Below, piece by piece: positions 1-13,116 of a stretch of DNA of 64,000 bases (the first letter of the stretch is position 1; each line of letters opens with the position of its first letter). The position numbers and the translations under genes were made by a program. The stretch comes from Limnohabitans sp. DM1 (GTDB taxonomy: Bacteria > Pseudomonadota > Gammaproteobacteria > Burkholderiales > Burkholderiaceae_C). Location of the stretch: positions 124,001 to 188,000 of the forward strand of contig NZ_CXOO01000015.1 in assembly GCF_001269385.1 (NCBI RefSeq). Direction: 5' to 3'. Below the pieces are notes generated by a model that was given only the letters and a program-made list of their open reading frames with translations, was not told where the DNA came from and did not search any database.

Positions 1-359
<359 letters not shown>

Positions 360-401
360 TCATGGTGGCCGCATGCCGTGGCTGGGCATGCTGCGAATTG
401 C

Positions 402-492
402 TGTAGGAGCCCACCCCGTGGGCGATGGGCGTGGAACACGCCCTCAAACAACATCGCCCTGCAAACCATCGCCCACAGGGTGGGCTCCTACA
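402..492. repeat. REP-like palindromic repeat, family 1 (copy 1)
   Basis: The outer arms are inverted copies of TGTAGGAGCCCACCC with GTGGGCGATGG; the centre has a small GGGCGTGGAACACGCCC hairpin. The right arm is the near-exact reverse complement. The same element occurs at 59792-59867 and, more degenerate, at 40086, 50534, 56524 and 58267. It lies in the intergenic stretch left of the decayed gyrB fragments. Confidence 0.85.
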
Positions 493-517
493 AAATATCT
501 ATCCCCACCCTGTTGCG

Positions 518-584
518 CAATACTCCAAGCCCGCAAGGCGTTGCTGTCAATGAAGTGGCGGCGTGGCTCGACTTCGATGGCGTT
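518..584 (-). pseudogene. Decayed gyrB 3'-end fragment (copy A)
   Basis: About 65 bp match the last codons of gyrB (true copy near 3150-3250): the segments around the tail codons and the ATGAAGTGGCGGCGTGG block are shared. The match then jumps from CTCGACTTCG directly to ATGGCGT, a deletion of about 37 bp relative to gyrB between two similar GGCT(C)GACTTCG / GGCTTCG sites. It has no coding potential and is the oldest-looking of three gyrB 3' ends in this window. The 130 bases after it hold only a weak tRNA-Arg-like arm. Confidence 0.65.
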
Positions 585-714
585 ATAGGCCAGTCATTTT
601 TTGCTTTTGACTACGAATCAAGTGGATTGGGGGTTCCCGGTCGGCGCTACAGCCTTGGTGGGTTCACCGGGGCTTTTCGCTTTCTGAACACGGTCAATCT
701 ACGACCCTGCCCAC

Positions 715-1277
715 TCAAATATCAATATTCCCCGCCCGCAGCGCGTTGGTCTCGATGAAGTTGCGGCGTGGCTCGACTTCGTCGCCCATGAGCATGGTGA
801 ACACGCGGTCGGCTTCGATGGCGTCGTCGATCTGCACGCGCAGCAGGCGGCGCACGGTGGGGTCCATGGTGGTTTCCCACAGCTGGGCGGGGTTCATCTC
901 GCCCAAGCCTTTGTAGCGCTGGCGGCTGGTGGTGCGTTCGGCTTCGCTGATGAGCCAGTGCATGGCCTGGCGGAAGTCACCCACTTTTTCTTCTTTCTGG
1001 CGTTCGCCTTCGCCGCGCAGGGCTTTGGCACCTTCACTGAGCAGGCCACGGAAGGTTTCGGCAGCTTCGGACAGTGCGGCGTAGTCGGCGCCGCGCACGA
1101 AGTCTTGCGTGATGACGCTGCTCTTGATGTTGCCGTGGTGGCGGCGGCTGATGCGCAAGATGGGTTTGTCGGTGCGCACGTCAAATTCGGCGGCCACTTC
1201 GGCCGGGATGCCGGTGGTGTTGAGTTCGCGCAGCTTGGCTTGCAGTGCGTTGCTCTCGATGAAGTCGCGGTTGGGTT
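715..1277 (-). pseudogene. Duplicated gyrB C-terminal fragment (copy B)
   Basis: The minus-strand reading frame encodes about 185 residues nearly identical to the GyrB C terminus, including [18 protein letters not shown] and the same final residues AGNIDI and stop. It differs from the intact gyrB by many silent changes and a few replacements, for example [12 protein letters not shown] against [12 protein letters not shown]. At its upstream edge an alternative gyrB tail (DFIESNAL) is fused to QAKLREL, an internal GyrB position; both sites contain GCGCTGC or a close form, which suggests a microhomology join. It lacks the ATPase and most of the Toprim region and cannot make a gyrase subunit. It is probably a relic of tandem duplication or imported gyrB sequence. 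Confidence 0.88.
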
Positions 1278-1283
1278 TAATTC

Positions 1284-1330
1284 TTGTCCAAAATGGACAA
1301 AAAGTTATAGTTTTTATCCATAATGGCCAA
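1284..1330 (+). promoter_or_regulatory. Twin palindromic operator upstream of the XRE regulator
   Basis: TTGTCCA-AAA-TGGACAA (1284-1300) is a perfect 7+7 palindrome. A second, imperfect copy, TTATCCA-TAA-TGGCCAA (1314-1330), starts exactly 30 bp later and ends at the start codon of the regulator. A TATAGT-like -10 lies between them. HipB of E. coli recognises a TATCC/GGATA-type palindrome, so autoregulation by the adjacent HipB-like protein is a reasonable inference. Confidence 0.6.
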
Positions 1331-1726
1331 ATGCCAAGCAAGCCACCCGTTGTTTTTCCCCAAGAGCAAACGCTGCTCACCGCCTTGGGCGAGCGCCTGC
1401 GGCTGGCGCGTTTGCGCCGCAAACTGAGCACGGCCGTGGTGGCGCAGCGGCCAGGCATGTCGCGCACTTCGGTTTACAAGGTCGAAGCCGGCGATGCGGG
1501 TGCCACTTTGGGCACTTATCTGCGCGTGCTGGCGGTGCTTGGGCTGCAGGCAGATTTCAACGCCTTAGCAGCCGACGACAAAGTGGGGCGCAAGCTGCAG
1601 GATTTGGATTTGGCCCCATCGCCCGCAGCGCGACGCCAGCGCCGTGCCAGCGTGCAGTCCACAGACGCTGCCGACAGCACTTCTGAGGGGCTGCCATGTA
1701 ACTTTGAGTACGAATTGGGCGCGTAA
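1331..1726 (+). CDS. HipB-like XRE-family transcriptional regulator (orphan)
   Basis: A 131-residue protein with one helix-turn-helix of the Cro/C1 type at about residues 18-70 ([13 protein letters not shown], then [13 protein letters not shown] as the recognition segment). The ATG at 1331 directly follows a twin palindromic operator, which supports this start over upstream in-frame codons lying inside the gyrB fragment. Proteins of this kind normally precede a hipA-type kinase gene and act as antitoxin and repressor. Here no hipA follows: the C-terminal tail ends in CNFEYELGA just after a point where the sequence changes character, and a hydrolase gene comes next. The tail may therefore be a junction product. 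Orphan status is seen; loss of a hipA partner is inferred. Confidence 0.75.
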   Translation: MPSKPPVVFPQEQTLLTALGERLRLARLRRKLSTAVVAQRPGMSRTSVYKVEAGDAGATLGTYLRVLAVLGLQADFNALAADDKVGRKLQDLDLAPSPAARRQRRASVQSTDAADSTSEGLPCNFEYELGA

Positions 1727-1739
1727 GCGACCCGGCAGC

Positions 1740-2963
1740 ATGCGACTCGAGCCGCTTCCCTCTCAATGCCTGGTGGACCGCGAACTAGCCGTGCGCGTAC
1801 TTGGCGTGCGACCGGGCGAAAGGGTCGAGCTCAGTCTGCGCAACTTAGGGGCCAACGGCAGTTTCTTCGCCGCCAGTGCAACGTTTGTCGCTGATCGGGA
1901 TGGCACTGTCGATCTCACTTCCCATGCGCCCGTCGAGGGGTCCTATCGGAACGTCCACCCTATGGGCCTGTTCTGGTCACGTGTGCAGCATGCGGGGCCG
2001 CCTCCGGCAAATGTTCCGGAGGATCCATTGACCGCGATTCTGACTGTTTCGGCGGCTGGACGGGAGTTAGCGCATACGATCCGCCGCGTTTACCGCGAAG
2101 ACGTTACCTCGCGGATCGTCCAGGAGGACGGCTTGGTGGGTAGGTTCTGTACGCCGGCCCACGCCGCCGAGCCAAGGCCCACGGTGCTGGTCGTGGGGGG
2201 ATCCGTTGGAGGACTCACCTGGTCCGCACAGGTTGCCGCGCTGCTTGCTTGCCACGGTTTCTCCTCGTTGGCACTATCGTACTTCGGAGGGGAGGGCCAG
2301 TCTTCCGAACTCAAGCACATTCCCTTGGAGTATTTCGGCGGTGCAATTGACTGGCTGCGAAAACAAGCAGAAGTGCAGAGCGGACAGATCGGTATGCTGG
2401 GATGCTCGCGCGGCGGTGAACTGGCTTTGCTGGTCGGTGCCCATTATCCCGCGGTGCGAGCGGTGGTGGCCTATGTGCCAAGCGTAATAGTAGGGAGTGG
2501 CTATCCCGATGGTCAATCTCCAGCTTGGACGTGGCAAGACCGGGAAGTGCCATTCGCTCGCGAAAATTCGGGGACCAGCGCACTCACTACGCACAGCTTT
2601 TACAGTCAGCTGTTGCAGAGAGGCTCCGTGGGAGATCTCTGCATCGAAGTTGAGCGGATCGCGGGTCCAGTGATGCTGATCTCAGGCAGGGCCGATGGTG
2701 TCAGGCCTTCGGCGGAACTGGCCGACCTTGCGGTGAAGCGGATGCGGTCCGCCGGATTTCCTCACCAGCTTGAGCACTTGAGCTACGAAGACGCCGGGCA
2801 CGACATTGCATGGCCCAATGCACCAACTACCATGAACCGCTTCCAGCACCCGATCAGCGGCGAGGAACTGGACGCAGGCGGTACTGCGGAAGGCACCGCC
2901 TATGCCAGTCGCGATTCGTGGTCGCGTATGCTTGAATTCTTACGCTCGGCCCTGGTCACTTAG
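1740..2963 (+). CDS. Acyl-CoA thioester hydrolase / BAAT-family alpha/beta hydrolase
   Basis: 407 residues. An N-terminal immunoglobulin-like acyl-CoA thioesterase/BAAT domain (about 1-130) is followed by an alpha/beta-hydrolase domain. The nucleophile elbow is GCSRGGE with Ser223; Asp319 (GRADG) and His354 (AGHD) complete a plausible triad. Family members hydrolyse acyl-CoA thioesters or transfer acyl groups to amino acids; the bacterial substrate is unknown. The start at 1740 is chosen because the BAAT fold begins at once; no strong ribosome site is seen. It starts 13 bases after the XRE gene and ends before the gyrB terminator, in DNA flanked by gyrB 3' ends, so it may be acquired cargo. 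Confidence 0.75.
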   Translation: MRLEPLPSQCLVDRELAVRVLGVRPGERVELSLRNLGANGSFFAASATFVADRDGTVDLTSHAPVEGSYRNVHPMGLFWSRVQHAGPPPANVPEDPLTAILTVSAAGRELAHTIRRVYREDVTSRIVQEDGLVGRFCTPAHAAEPRPTVLVVGGSVGGLTWSAQVAALLACHGFSSLALSYFGGEGQSSELKHIPLEYFGGAIDWLRKQAEVQSGQIGMLGCSRGGELALLVGAHYPAVRAVVAYVPSVIVGSGYPDGQSPAWTWQDREVPFARENSGTSALTTHSFYSQLLQRGSVGDLCIEVERIAGPVMLISGRADGVRPSAELADLAVKRMRSAGFPHQLEHLSYEDAGHDIAWPNAPTTMNRFQHPISGEELDAGGTAEGTAYASRDSWSRMLEFLRSALVT

Positions 2964-3073
2964 TTGGCGCGAGAGAGCCCGAGTCCGACCGATTTCGAGA
3001 GGATCGCCTACTGTTGGTGGTAATTCAAATCCGCGGCGATTCAATGTGCTTTGGTTCTTTGTGCCGTTAATGG

Positions 3074-3102
3074 AAAAAAAAGGCCCGGTATCCCGGGCCT
3101 TT
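3074..3102 (-). terminator. Rho-independent terminator of gyrB
   Basis: The 8-bp stem AGGCCCGG / CCGGGCCT with a 4-nt loop is followed, on the minus strand, by a run of T (the A-run at 3074-3080 on the plus strand). It lies about 45 bases past the gyrB stop and could also stop transcripts from the hydrolase gene on the other strand. Confidence 0.88.
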
Positions 3103-3143
3103 CTGATTTGAAAATTTGCGGAGCTTCTATGAAGCCTGCCAAA

Positions 3144-6940
<3,797 letters not shown>

Positions 6941-7107
6941 TTGTCTACCTTTGATGTTTTTTTCAAGCTTCAGCCTTGTGGGCTGGGGTGAGGTGGTCAA
7001 CAGACGACATTTTCGCCTGTTTTTGGGTGCTTTTGAGGAGAATCGGCTGGAATGCCGCGTCGCAGGCTCCTCGCCATGACCCCAAAGCGTGCGCTCATCT
7101 GGTCCTG

Positions 7108-8508
7108 TCAGCCCTTGAGGGTCTGCTCCAGCACGTGCAGCTGCTGGTTCAATTCGGTCAATTGCTGGCGCTCGGCGCCAATCTTGCGAACGGCATGCAG
7201 CACGGTGGTGTGGTCACGGCCGCCAAACAGCTCGCCAATTTCGGGCAGGCTTTTTTGCGTCATTTCCTTGGCCAAGTACATGGCAATCTGGCGCGGGCGG
7301 GCAATGCTGGCTGGGCGCTTCTTGCTGTACATGTCGGCGACTTTGATCTTGTAGTAATCGGCCACGGTCTTCTGGATGTTTTCCACACTGATTTGGCGGT
7401 TTTGAATCGACAGCAGATCACGCAGTGCATCTCGGGCCAGCTGGATGGAGATTTCCTTCTGGTTGAAACGCGAATAGGCCAGGATTTTGCGCAGGGCGCC
7501 TTCGAGTTCGCGCACGTTGGAGCGCACGTTTTTGGCCACGAAAAACGCCACTTCTTCAGGCATTTCGCTGCCTTCGCTGATGGCTTTGTTGATCAGAATG
7601 GCCACACGCATTTCCAGCTCGGGTGGCTCCATGGCCACCGTCAAACCAGAATCAAAACGGGATACCAGACGCTCATGGATATCGGCCAGACCCTTGGGGT
7701 AGGTGTCGCTGGTCATCACGATGTGCGACTTTTTAGCCAGCAGGGCCTCAAAGGCGTTGAAGAATTCTTCTTGCGTGCGGTCCTTGTTGGCAAAGAACTG
7801 CACATCGTCAATCAGCAGCAAATCGAGCGAGTGGTAATGCTGCTTGAATTCATCAAAAGTCTTGCGTTGATAGGCTTTAACCACATCCGACACAAATTGT
7901 TCCGCATGGATGTAGAGAACTTTGGCCTCGGGGCGGTCGGCCAGCAGCTTGTTGCCGATGGCGTGCATCAAATGGGTCTTGCCCAGGCCGACGCCGCCGT
8001 AGATGAACAATGGGTTGTAAAGGTGCCCCGGAGAGCCCGCCACATGCATGGCAGCGGCGCGCGCCATGCGGTTGGCCGTGCCTTCTACCAGGGTGTCAAA
8101 TGTCAGCGCTGTATTGAGCCGGCTGCGGAAGGTGTTGGTCACCGGTTCCTCAGGCACATCGAGCACTTCCGGTGCGCTTTCCATCGACGATGGCGTGGAA
8201 AGACGTTGAGCTTTGGCAGGGCCTTCGCGCGGAGTGATGACCAACTCAAGCTGAACGGGGTGACCTTGCAGACGCTCCAACATGGCGGTCAAGCGACTCG
8301 CATATTGGGCACGCACCCAATCGAGTTTGAAGCGATTGGCGACAAAAACCGTCAAGCGTGATCGGTCTTCGGACACCTGTGCGCTCAGGGGTTTGATCCA
8401 GGTATTGAACTGCTGCTCGGGCATCTCGCGGGACAGCTCATCCATGCAAGCCCGCCACAAAGAGGCGCTGGCATCGGTCTGTAATTGTGGTGTAAGTCCC
8501 TCGGGCAT
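7108..8508 (-). CDS. dnaA: Chromosomal replication initiator protein DnaA
   Basis: 466 residues. DnaA binds 9-bp boxes at oriC, opens DNA and loads the helicase. Seen: N-terminal domain I with the WxxW-like helicase contact region, a variable linker around residues 90-130, the AAA+ domain with Walker [16 protein letters not shown] and Walker [10 protein letters not shown], and the C-terminal box-binding domain with the signature [13 protein letters not shown]. The gene is divergent from rpmH across a 238-bp region with one perfect DnaA box, so autoregulation is likely. Confidence 0.98.
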   Translation of the reverse strand: MPEGLTPQLQTDASASLWRACMDELSREMPEQQFNTWIKPLSAQVSEDRSRLTVFVANRFKLDWVRAQYASRLTAMLERLQGHPVQLELVITPREGPAKAQRLSTPSSMESAPEVLDVPEEPVTNTFRSRLNTALTFDTLVEGTANRMARAAAMHVAGSPGHLYNPLFIYGGVGLGKTHLMHAIGNKLLADRPEAKVLYIHAEQFVSDVVKAYQRKTFDEFKQHYHSLDLLLIDDVQFFANKDRTQEEFFNAFEALLAKKSHIVMTSDTYPKGLADIHERLVSRFDSGLTVAMEPPELEMRVAILINKAISEGSEMPEEVAFFVAKNVRSNVRELEGALRKILAYSRFNQKEISIQLARDALRDLLSIQNRQISVENIQKTVADYYKIKVADMYSKKRPASIARPRQIAMYLAKEMTQKSLPEIGELFGGRDHTTVLHAVRKIGAERQQLTELNQQLHVLEQTLKG

Positions 8509-8746
8509 GTTGTATTTGTTTTATTGTGGACAGTGGTGGTCTGGAATGGCCGGAAAAACTGATTTATCAAGAGCTTATCCACATGCCATTTTTTCAGCAG
8601 GAGGCGCATCATAAACCACATCGAAGTCATTTTGGGCATGACGCGATGAAGGCATTTGGAAGGAAATTTGCCCTTGGTCAGAAAGTTTGCGATAATCTTG
8701 GGTTTCGCCCAACGCAGCTTATGGCTTTGGGCTCTAAGGAAGAGTT
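8509..8746. other. dnaA-rpmH intergenic region, candidate oriC and divergent promoters
   Basis: The 238-bp gap between the divergent dnaA and rpmH genes is where Burkholderiales origins commonly lie. It is AT-richer than its surroundings and holds one perfect DnaA box (8575-8583) and weaker look-alikes (TGTCCACAA on the minus strand near 8523-8531, AACCACA near 8614-8620). The low number of clear boxes leaves open that this is mainly the dnaA promoter and that other boxes are degenerate or lie elsewhere. Confidence 0.6.
8575..8583 (+). promoter_or_regulatory. DnaA box TTATCCACA
   Basis: An exact match to the consensus DnaA box, 67 bp upstream of the dnaA start codon. No second perfect copy was noticed in the gap. 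Confidence 0.8.
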
Positions 8747-8881
8747 ATGAAACGCACCTACCAACCATCCAAGACACGTCGCGCCCGTACCCACGGCTTC
8801 CTGGTTCGCATGAAAACCCGTGGTGGCCGTGCCGTGATCAACGCACGCCGCGCCAAGGGCCGCAAACGTCTGGCTGTCTAA
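8747..8881 (+). CDS. rpmH: 50S ribosomal protein L34
   Basis: 44 residues, starting [18 protein letters not shown] and ending [11 protein letters not shown], the full canonical bL34 sequence. L34 is a small basic protein of the large ribosomal subunit. AAGGAAGAG lies just upstream of the ATG. It heads the rpmH-rnpA-yidD-yidC run, divergent from dnaA. Confidence 0.98.
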   Translation: MKRTYQPSKTRRARTHGFLVRMKTRGGRAVINARRAKGRKRLAV

Positions 8882-8948
8882 TGTCCGCGCAACCGTCAGG
8901 CAGTGACCCCATGTCGCTGTGGACGGTTGATGCTGGGGCAAGGCCACC

Positions 8949-9395
8949 GTGCAGCGTCTAAAAACACGCCCACAATTTCAGGCCACCCTGGCCGGCGGCA
9001 CTGTCTCGCGTACGGCGCATTTTGCGCTGCATCGCCTGAGCTTGGCTGCAACGACAGACACCACTTTGGCTCAAGCCGATCAAGTCGGGCCTGCACCCTC
9101 ACAGGAGCAGGCCCTTTTTGAATTGGCCGATGTCTGGCTGGGTGCCATGGTGCCCAAACGCTGGGCACGCCGTGCCGTCACACGCAATGCCATCAAACGC
9201 CAGATTTACAACGTGAGCGAACACTTTGGTGATCGACTGCCTGTGGCCGCCCATGTGGTGCGTTTGCGCACCACGTTTGACCGCAAGCAATTCATCAGTG
9301 CCACGTCTGAGCCCTTGAAGCAGGCCGTCCGTCAAGAGCTTGTGCAATTGTTCGAGCGTGCCGTTCGCCCCCTGACATCAGAGTCTCGCACATGA
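8949..9395 (+). CDS. rnpA: Ribonuclease P protein component
   Basis: 148 residues. RnpA binds the RNase P RNA and helps cleave the 5' leader of tRNA precursors. The start is GTG at 8949, giving MQRLKTRPQFQATLAGG, typical of Comamonadaceae. The basic RNR-type region is seen as KRWARRAVTRNAIKRQ at about residues 70-86. A short insertion around residues 35-55 (linker rich in T, Q and A) precedes the core strand. A 27-codon frame from 8881 that overlaps the rpmH stop is probably not a gene. The stop overlaps yidD by four bases. Confidence 0.93.
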   Translation: MQRLKTRPQFQATLAGGTVSRTAHFALHRLSLAATTDTTLAQADQVGPAPSQEQALFELADVWLGAMVPKRWARRAVTRNAIKRQIYNVSEHFGDRLPVAAHVVRLRTTFDRKQFISATSEPLKQAVRQELVQLFERAVRPLTSESRT

Positions 9396-9667
9396 TCATT
9401 CAGCGTTTATTGATGGGTGTGGTGCGCGGCTACCGCTTGTTGTTGAGTCCTTGGTTGGGTTCGTCTTGCCGTTTTGAGCCCACATGTTCGGCTTATGCCT
9501 TGCAAGCGCTGGAACAGCATGGCGCTGCCCAAGGGACTTATCTGACGGTTCACCGCTTGGTGCGTTGCGGACCCTGGTGCACCGGTGGTCACGACCCTGT
9601 TCCCGCCGAAGCGCCTCGCTTGTTTTCTGCTTTGTTTTCTCCCACTTCGTCAAAGAAGACCCCATGA
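9392..9667 (+). CDS. yidD: Membrane protein insertion efficiency factor YidD
   Basis: 91 residues with the family hallmark Cys-rich segment (CRFEPTCSAYALQALEQHG, followed by RCGPWCTGGHDPVP). YidD is a small membrane-associated protein that aids Sec/YidC-dependent insertion. It overlaps rnpA (ATGA, 9392-9395) and yidC (ATGA, 9664-9667), indicating translational coupling in the conserved rnpA-yidD-yidC order. Confidence 0.96.
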   Translation: MIIQRLLMGVVRGYRLLLSPWLGSSCRFEPTCSAYALQALEQHGAAQGTYLTVHRLVRCGPWCTGGHDPVPAEAPRLFSALFSPTSSKKTP

Positions 9668-11352
9668 ACGATATCCGTCGCACCATCCTTTGGGTGATTT
9701 TTGGTTTTTCCATGGTCCTGCTGTGGGATCAATGGCAGCTGTACAACGGCAACAAGGCCACTTTCTTTCCAAAACCAGAAGTTGCCGCCCCCGCGCAAAA
9801 TGCCGCCACACCGGCTGCCAGTGCCAACGGCGTGCCCACAGCCAGCACCACAGTGGTTGCGGCAACACCTGGCCAAGTGCCTTCGTCTATGCCTGCCGCT
9901 GCGGCCGCCCCCCGCGAAAAAATCGAAGTGGCCACCGACGTGCTCAAGCTCAGCTTTGACACCGAAGGCGGCTCTTTGGTGCGCACCGAATTCACAAAGC
10001 ACGCTGACTTTGTCGACAGCAGCAAACCATTTGTCTTGCTCGACCAGAGCAGCAGTCGCGTTTATGTGGCGCAAACAGGCCTGATCGGCGGCGACTTTCC
10101 CACGCACAAATCGCCCATGAAGTTCAGCGGCGATCGCAGCCTCAAAGAAGGCCAAAACGAGCTGACCTTGCGCTTCGAGTCCGATGTGCAAAACGGCGTG
10201 AAACTGGTCAAGACCTACACCCTGCAACGCGGCAGCTACGCCATTGGCGTCAAGCACGAAGTGATCAACACCGGCACAGCCAACGTGTCGCCGCAGCTGT
10301 ACTTGCAACTCGTGCGTGATGGCAACAAGCCTGCGGGCGAGTCGTCGTTCTACTCCACCTTTACTGGCCCGGCTGTTTACACCGAGGCCAAGAAGTACCA
10401 CAAGGTCGAGTTCAGCGACATCGAAAAGAACAAGGCCGAAATCGACAAGACATCACCCAATGGCTACGTGGCCATGGTGCAACACTACTTCGCAACCGCC
10501 TGGCTGCTGGCGGATGGCATTCAGCGCGAAAACTTCGTGCGCAAGGTCGACAGCAATTTGTACGCCGTGGGCATGATCACACCACTGGCCGATGTGGCAC
10601 CTGGCCAATCCAAGAGTGTGAGCACCCAATTGTTCAGCGGCCCCCAAGAAGAAAAAGTGCTCGAAGCCTTGGCCCCCGGACTGGACTTGGTGAAAGACTA
10701 TGGCTGGTTGGCCATGCTGTCCAAGCCTTTGTACTGGTTGCTCGACAAACTCTTCAGCTTCATCCAGAACTGGGGCTGGTCCATCGTGGCGCTGGTGCTC
10801 TTGCTCAAAATTGCGTTCTATTGGCTCAACGCCAAGGCTTATGCCAGCATGGCCAAGATGAAAGCCATCAACCCCAAAATCATGGACATGCGTGAGCGCC
10901 TGAAAAACGATCCGCAAAAAATGCAGCAGGAGATGATGCGTATTTACCGCGAAGAAAAGGTCAACCCCATGGGCGGCTGCTTCCCGATCATGGTTCAGAT
11001 CCCGGTGTTCATTGCCCTGTACTGGGTGTTGCTGTCCAGCGTCGAAATGCGCAATGCACCTTGGGTTCTCTGGATTCATGACCTGTCGGCACCCGATCCG
11101 TTCTTCATCTTGCCTTTGGTCATGACTTTGACCACCTTGCTGCAGACCGCGCTCAACCCCGCGCCGCCAGACCCGATGCAAGCCAAGCTGATGTGGATCA
11201 TGCCGCTGGTGTTCTCGGTGATGTTCTTCTTCTTCCCGGCCGGACTGGTGCTGTACTGGATCACGAACAACATCTTGTCGATTGCCCAGCAGTGGATCAT
11301 CAACGTACGCATGGGCGTGCCGCCACAATTCAACTTGCCAAAGTTCAAGTAA
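9664..11352 (+). CDS. yidC: Membrane protein insertase YidC
   Basis: 562 residues. YidC inserts and folds inner-membrane proteins alone or with SecYEG. Seen: N-terminal membrane segment (about 7-24), a large periplasmic domain preceded by an Ala/Pro/Thr-rich linker (about 35-85), then the conserved core with [20 protein letters not shown], the cytoplasmic loop rich in Met and charged residues ([19 protein letters not shown]), and [20 protein letters not shown]. It starts within the yidD stop and is followed by an intrinsic terminator. Confidence 0.97.
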   Translation: MNDIRRTILWVIFGFSMVLLWDQWQLYNGNKATFFPKPEVAAPAQNAATPAASANGVPTASTTVVAATPGQVPSSMPAAAAAPREKIEVATDVLKLSFDTEGGSLVRTEFTKHADFVDSSKPFVLLDQSSSRVYVAQTGLIGGDFPTHKSPMKFSGDRSLKEGQNELTLRFESDVQNGVKLVKTYTLQRGSYAIGVKHEVINTGTANVSPQLYLQLVRDGNKPAGESSFYSTFTGPAVYTEAKKYHKVEFSDIEKNKAEIDKTSPNGYVAMVQHYFATAWLLADGIQRENFVRKVDSNLYAVGMITPLADVAPGQSKSVSTQLFSGPQEEKVLEALAPGLDLVKDYGWLAMLSKPLYWLLDKLFSFIQNWGWSIVALVLLLKIAFYWLNAKAYASMAKMKAINPKIMDMRERLKNDPQKMQQEMMRIYREEKVNPMGGCFPIMVQIPVFIALYWVLLSSVEMRNAPWVLWIHDLSAPDPFFILPLVMTLTTLLQTALNPAPPDPMQAKLMWIMPLVFSVMFFFFPAGLVLYWITNNILSIAQQWIINVRMGVPPQFNLPKFK

Positions 11353-11359
11353 ACCCCGA

Positions 11360-11384
11360 AGGGCCGCGCAAGCGGCCTTTTTTT
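11360..11384 (+). terminator. Rho-independent terminator after yidC
   Basis: Stem GGCCGC / GCGGCC with a GCAA tetraloop followed by seven T residues, eight bases after the yidC stop. Confidence 0.9.
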
Positions 11385-11440
11385 GGCCTTGGCGCTTTGC
11401 CAATGTCCACTCACCCCCCTCTCATCATCTACCACTGCCC

Positions 11441-12853
11441 ATGCTCGCCAGACACCAGGAACCCATCGTCGCCATCGCCACTGCACCGGGACGCGGCGCG
11501 GTGGGCATCGTGCGGGTGTCGGGGCGCAATCTGTCGTCGCTGATTCAGGCGCTGTGCGGGCGGACACTCAAGCCGCGTGAAGCGACGTATTTGCCGTTTG
11601 CCGATGCCGATGGCAGCCCGATCGACCACGGCCTGGCGCTGAGCTTTGTGGCGCCGCACTCGTTCACGGGTGAAGACGTGCTGGAGTTGCAAGCCCACGG
11701 TGGGCCGGTGGTCTTGCAGCTGCTGGTGGCGCGTTGCCTGCAAGCGGCGGCCGAGATGGACCCGACCTCAGACCAGCCGCGTTTGGCCGGTTTGCGCGTA
11801 GCGCAGCCGGGCGAGTTTTCTGAACGCGCTTTTTTGAACGACAAGATCGACCTGGCACAAGCCGAGGCGATTGCCGACCTGATCGACGCCAGCACTGAAG
11901 CCGCCGCACGCAGCGCCAGCCGGTCTTTGGCGGGAGATTTCTCCAAAGAAATCCATGGGCTGCGCGATGCACTGATTCACCTGCGCATGCTGGTCGAGGC
12001 CACGCTGGATTTTCCGGAAGAAGAAATCGACTTCCTGCAAAAAGCCGATGCACAAGGACAATTGACGCGCTTGCAAGCCGCGCTGCAAACCGTGTTGGGC
12101 AAAGCTAGGCAAGGCGCTTTGCTGCGCGAAGGCATCAAGGTGGTGATTGCGGGCCAGCCCAATGCAGGCAAGAGTTCTTTGCTCAATGCTTTGGCCGGGG
12201 CAGAGCTGGCCATCGTCACGCCCATTGCGGGCACCACCCGCGATGTAGTGCAGCAGACCATCCAGATCGAAGGCGTGCCGCTGCATGTGATCGACACCGC
12301 CGGGCTGCGCGAAGGCGAGGGCGTGGACGAGGTGGAGCAAATTGGGATTGCGCGCGCCTGGGGCCAAATAGAAAACGCCGATGCGGTGCTGTTTTTGCAC
12401 GATCTCACGCGCGTGGGCCAAGCCGATTACGACAGCGCCGATGCCGACATTGCCGCCGCCCTGCAAAGCCGCTTGCCTGCCAGCGTGGCGGTGATCGATG
12501 TATGGAACAAGGCCGATGCGGCGCAGGTCTCGGGAGAGCGCTCCGGCTTGACGCTTTCGGCCCGCACAGGCGAGGGCCTGCAAGCCCTGCGCCAGCAACT
12601 GTTGCAGCAAGCCGGTTGGCAGCAGGCCAGCGAAGGCCTGTTCATTGCCCGCGAACGTCATGTGCAGGCATTGCACCGCGTGCGCGAGCATTTGGAAATG
12701 GCCGACGCCCACCTGGCCGCGCAAGCGCAAAACCTGGACCTGCTGGCCGAAGAGCTGCGCCTGGGCCAGAAAGCCTTGAATGAAATCACCGGCGAGTTCA
12801 GTGCCGATGATTTGCTCGGCGTGATCTTTTCGAGTTTTTGCATCGGCAAGTGA
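11441..12853 (+). CDS. mnmE: tRNA uridine-5-carboxymethylaminomethyl modification GTPase
   Basis: 470 residues. With MnmG it modifies the wobble uridine (U34) of several tRNAs. Seen: N-terminal folate-binding domain ([22 protein letters not shown]), G domain with [14 protein letters not shown], the TTRD switch region, DTAGLREG and NKAD, and the invariant C-terminal CIGK. The start at 11441 (MLARHQEPI) fits the family; longer frames extend into the yidC end. It lies directly behind the yidC terminator and probably has its own promoter at about 11385-11440. Confidence 0.97.
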   Translation: MLARHQEPIVAIATAPGRGAVGIVRVSGRNLSSLIQALCGRTLKPREATYLPFADADGSPIDHGLALSFVAPHSFTGEDVLELQAHGGPVVLQLLVARCLQAAAEMDPTSDQPRLAGLRVAQPGEFSERAFLNDKIDLAQAEAIADLIDASTEAAARSASRSLAGDFSKEIHGLRDALIHLRMLVEATLDFPEEEIDFLQKADAQGQLTRLQAALQTVLGKARQGALLREGIKVVIAGQPNAGKSSLLNALAGAELAIVTPIAGTTRDVVQQTIQIEGVPLHVIDTAGLREGEGVDEVEQIGIARAWGQIENADAVLFLHDLTRVGQADYDSADADIAAALQSRLPASVAVIDVWNKADAAQVSGERSGLTLSARTGEGLQALRQQLLQQAGWQQASEGLFIARERHVQALHRVREHLEMADAHLAAQAQNLDLLAEELRLGQKALNEITGEFSADDLLGVIFSSFCIGK

Positions 12854-12864
12854 GCAGGTGTATC

Positions 12865-12900
12865 GCAACGACAAGAAACCTTGCGTTTTCTTGTCGTTGC
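12865..12900. terminator. Long hairpin after mnmE
   Basis: A perfect 14-bp inverted repeat (GCAACGACAAGAAA / TTTCTTGTCGTTGC) with an 8-base loop begins 12 bases after the mnmE stop. The downstream T-run is only part of the stem, so it is an atypical terminator that could work in both directions. Confidence 0.6.
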
Positions 12901-12964
12901 CAGTTGGCGGCTACCACCCCAACACGCGCCCGCGCCCGATCATCCATGTCGCAGCTGAGGCTAC

Positions 12965-13012
12965 TGACCTACAAATCAAAGCGTTGGCAGTCCCGTAGGT
13001 CGGCGGTCGAAT
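12965..13012. repeat. Family 2 palindromic repeat, degenerate copy
   Basis: Contains GACCTAC and, 23 bases on, GTAGGTCGGCGGTCG, matching the arms of the GTAGGTCGGTGGC repeats at 26339 and 58353. It lies between mnmE and the desaturase gene. Confidence 0.45.
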
Positions 13013-13116
13013 ACCCCGACGTGCAGCCTATACAGATCGGCCTCAAAAGGTCGCATCAGCGACTGTTTTGAGCGACCATCGGGCACAAGATAGCCCTTTT
13101 GCAAACCGCCCTTGCC

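Noticed and set aside
6976..8361. Long plus-strand frame opposite dnaA
   Set aside because: Shadow of dnaA in GC-rich DNA.
8881..8961. Small frame overlapping the rpmH stop
   Set aside because: 27 codons, no motif, superseded by the GTG start of rnpA at 8949.
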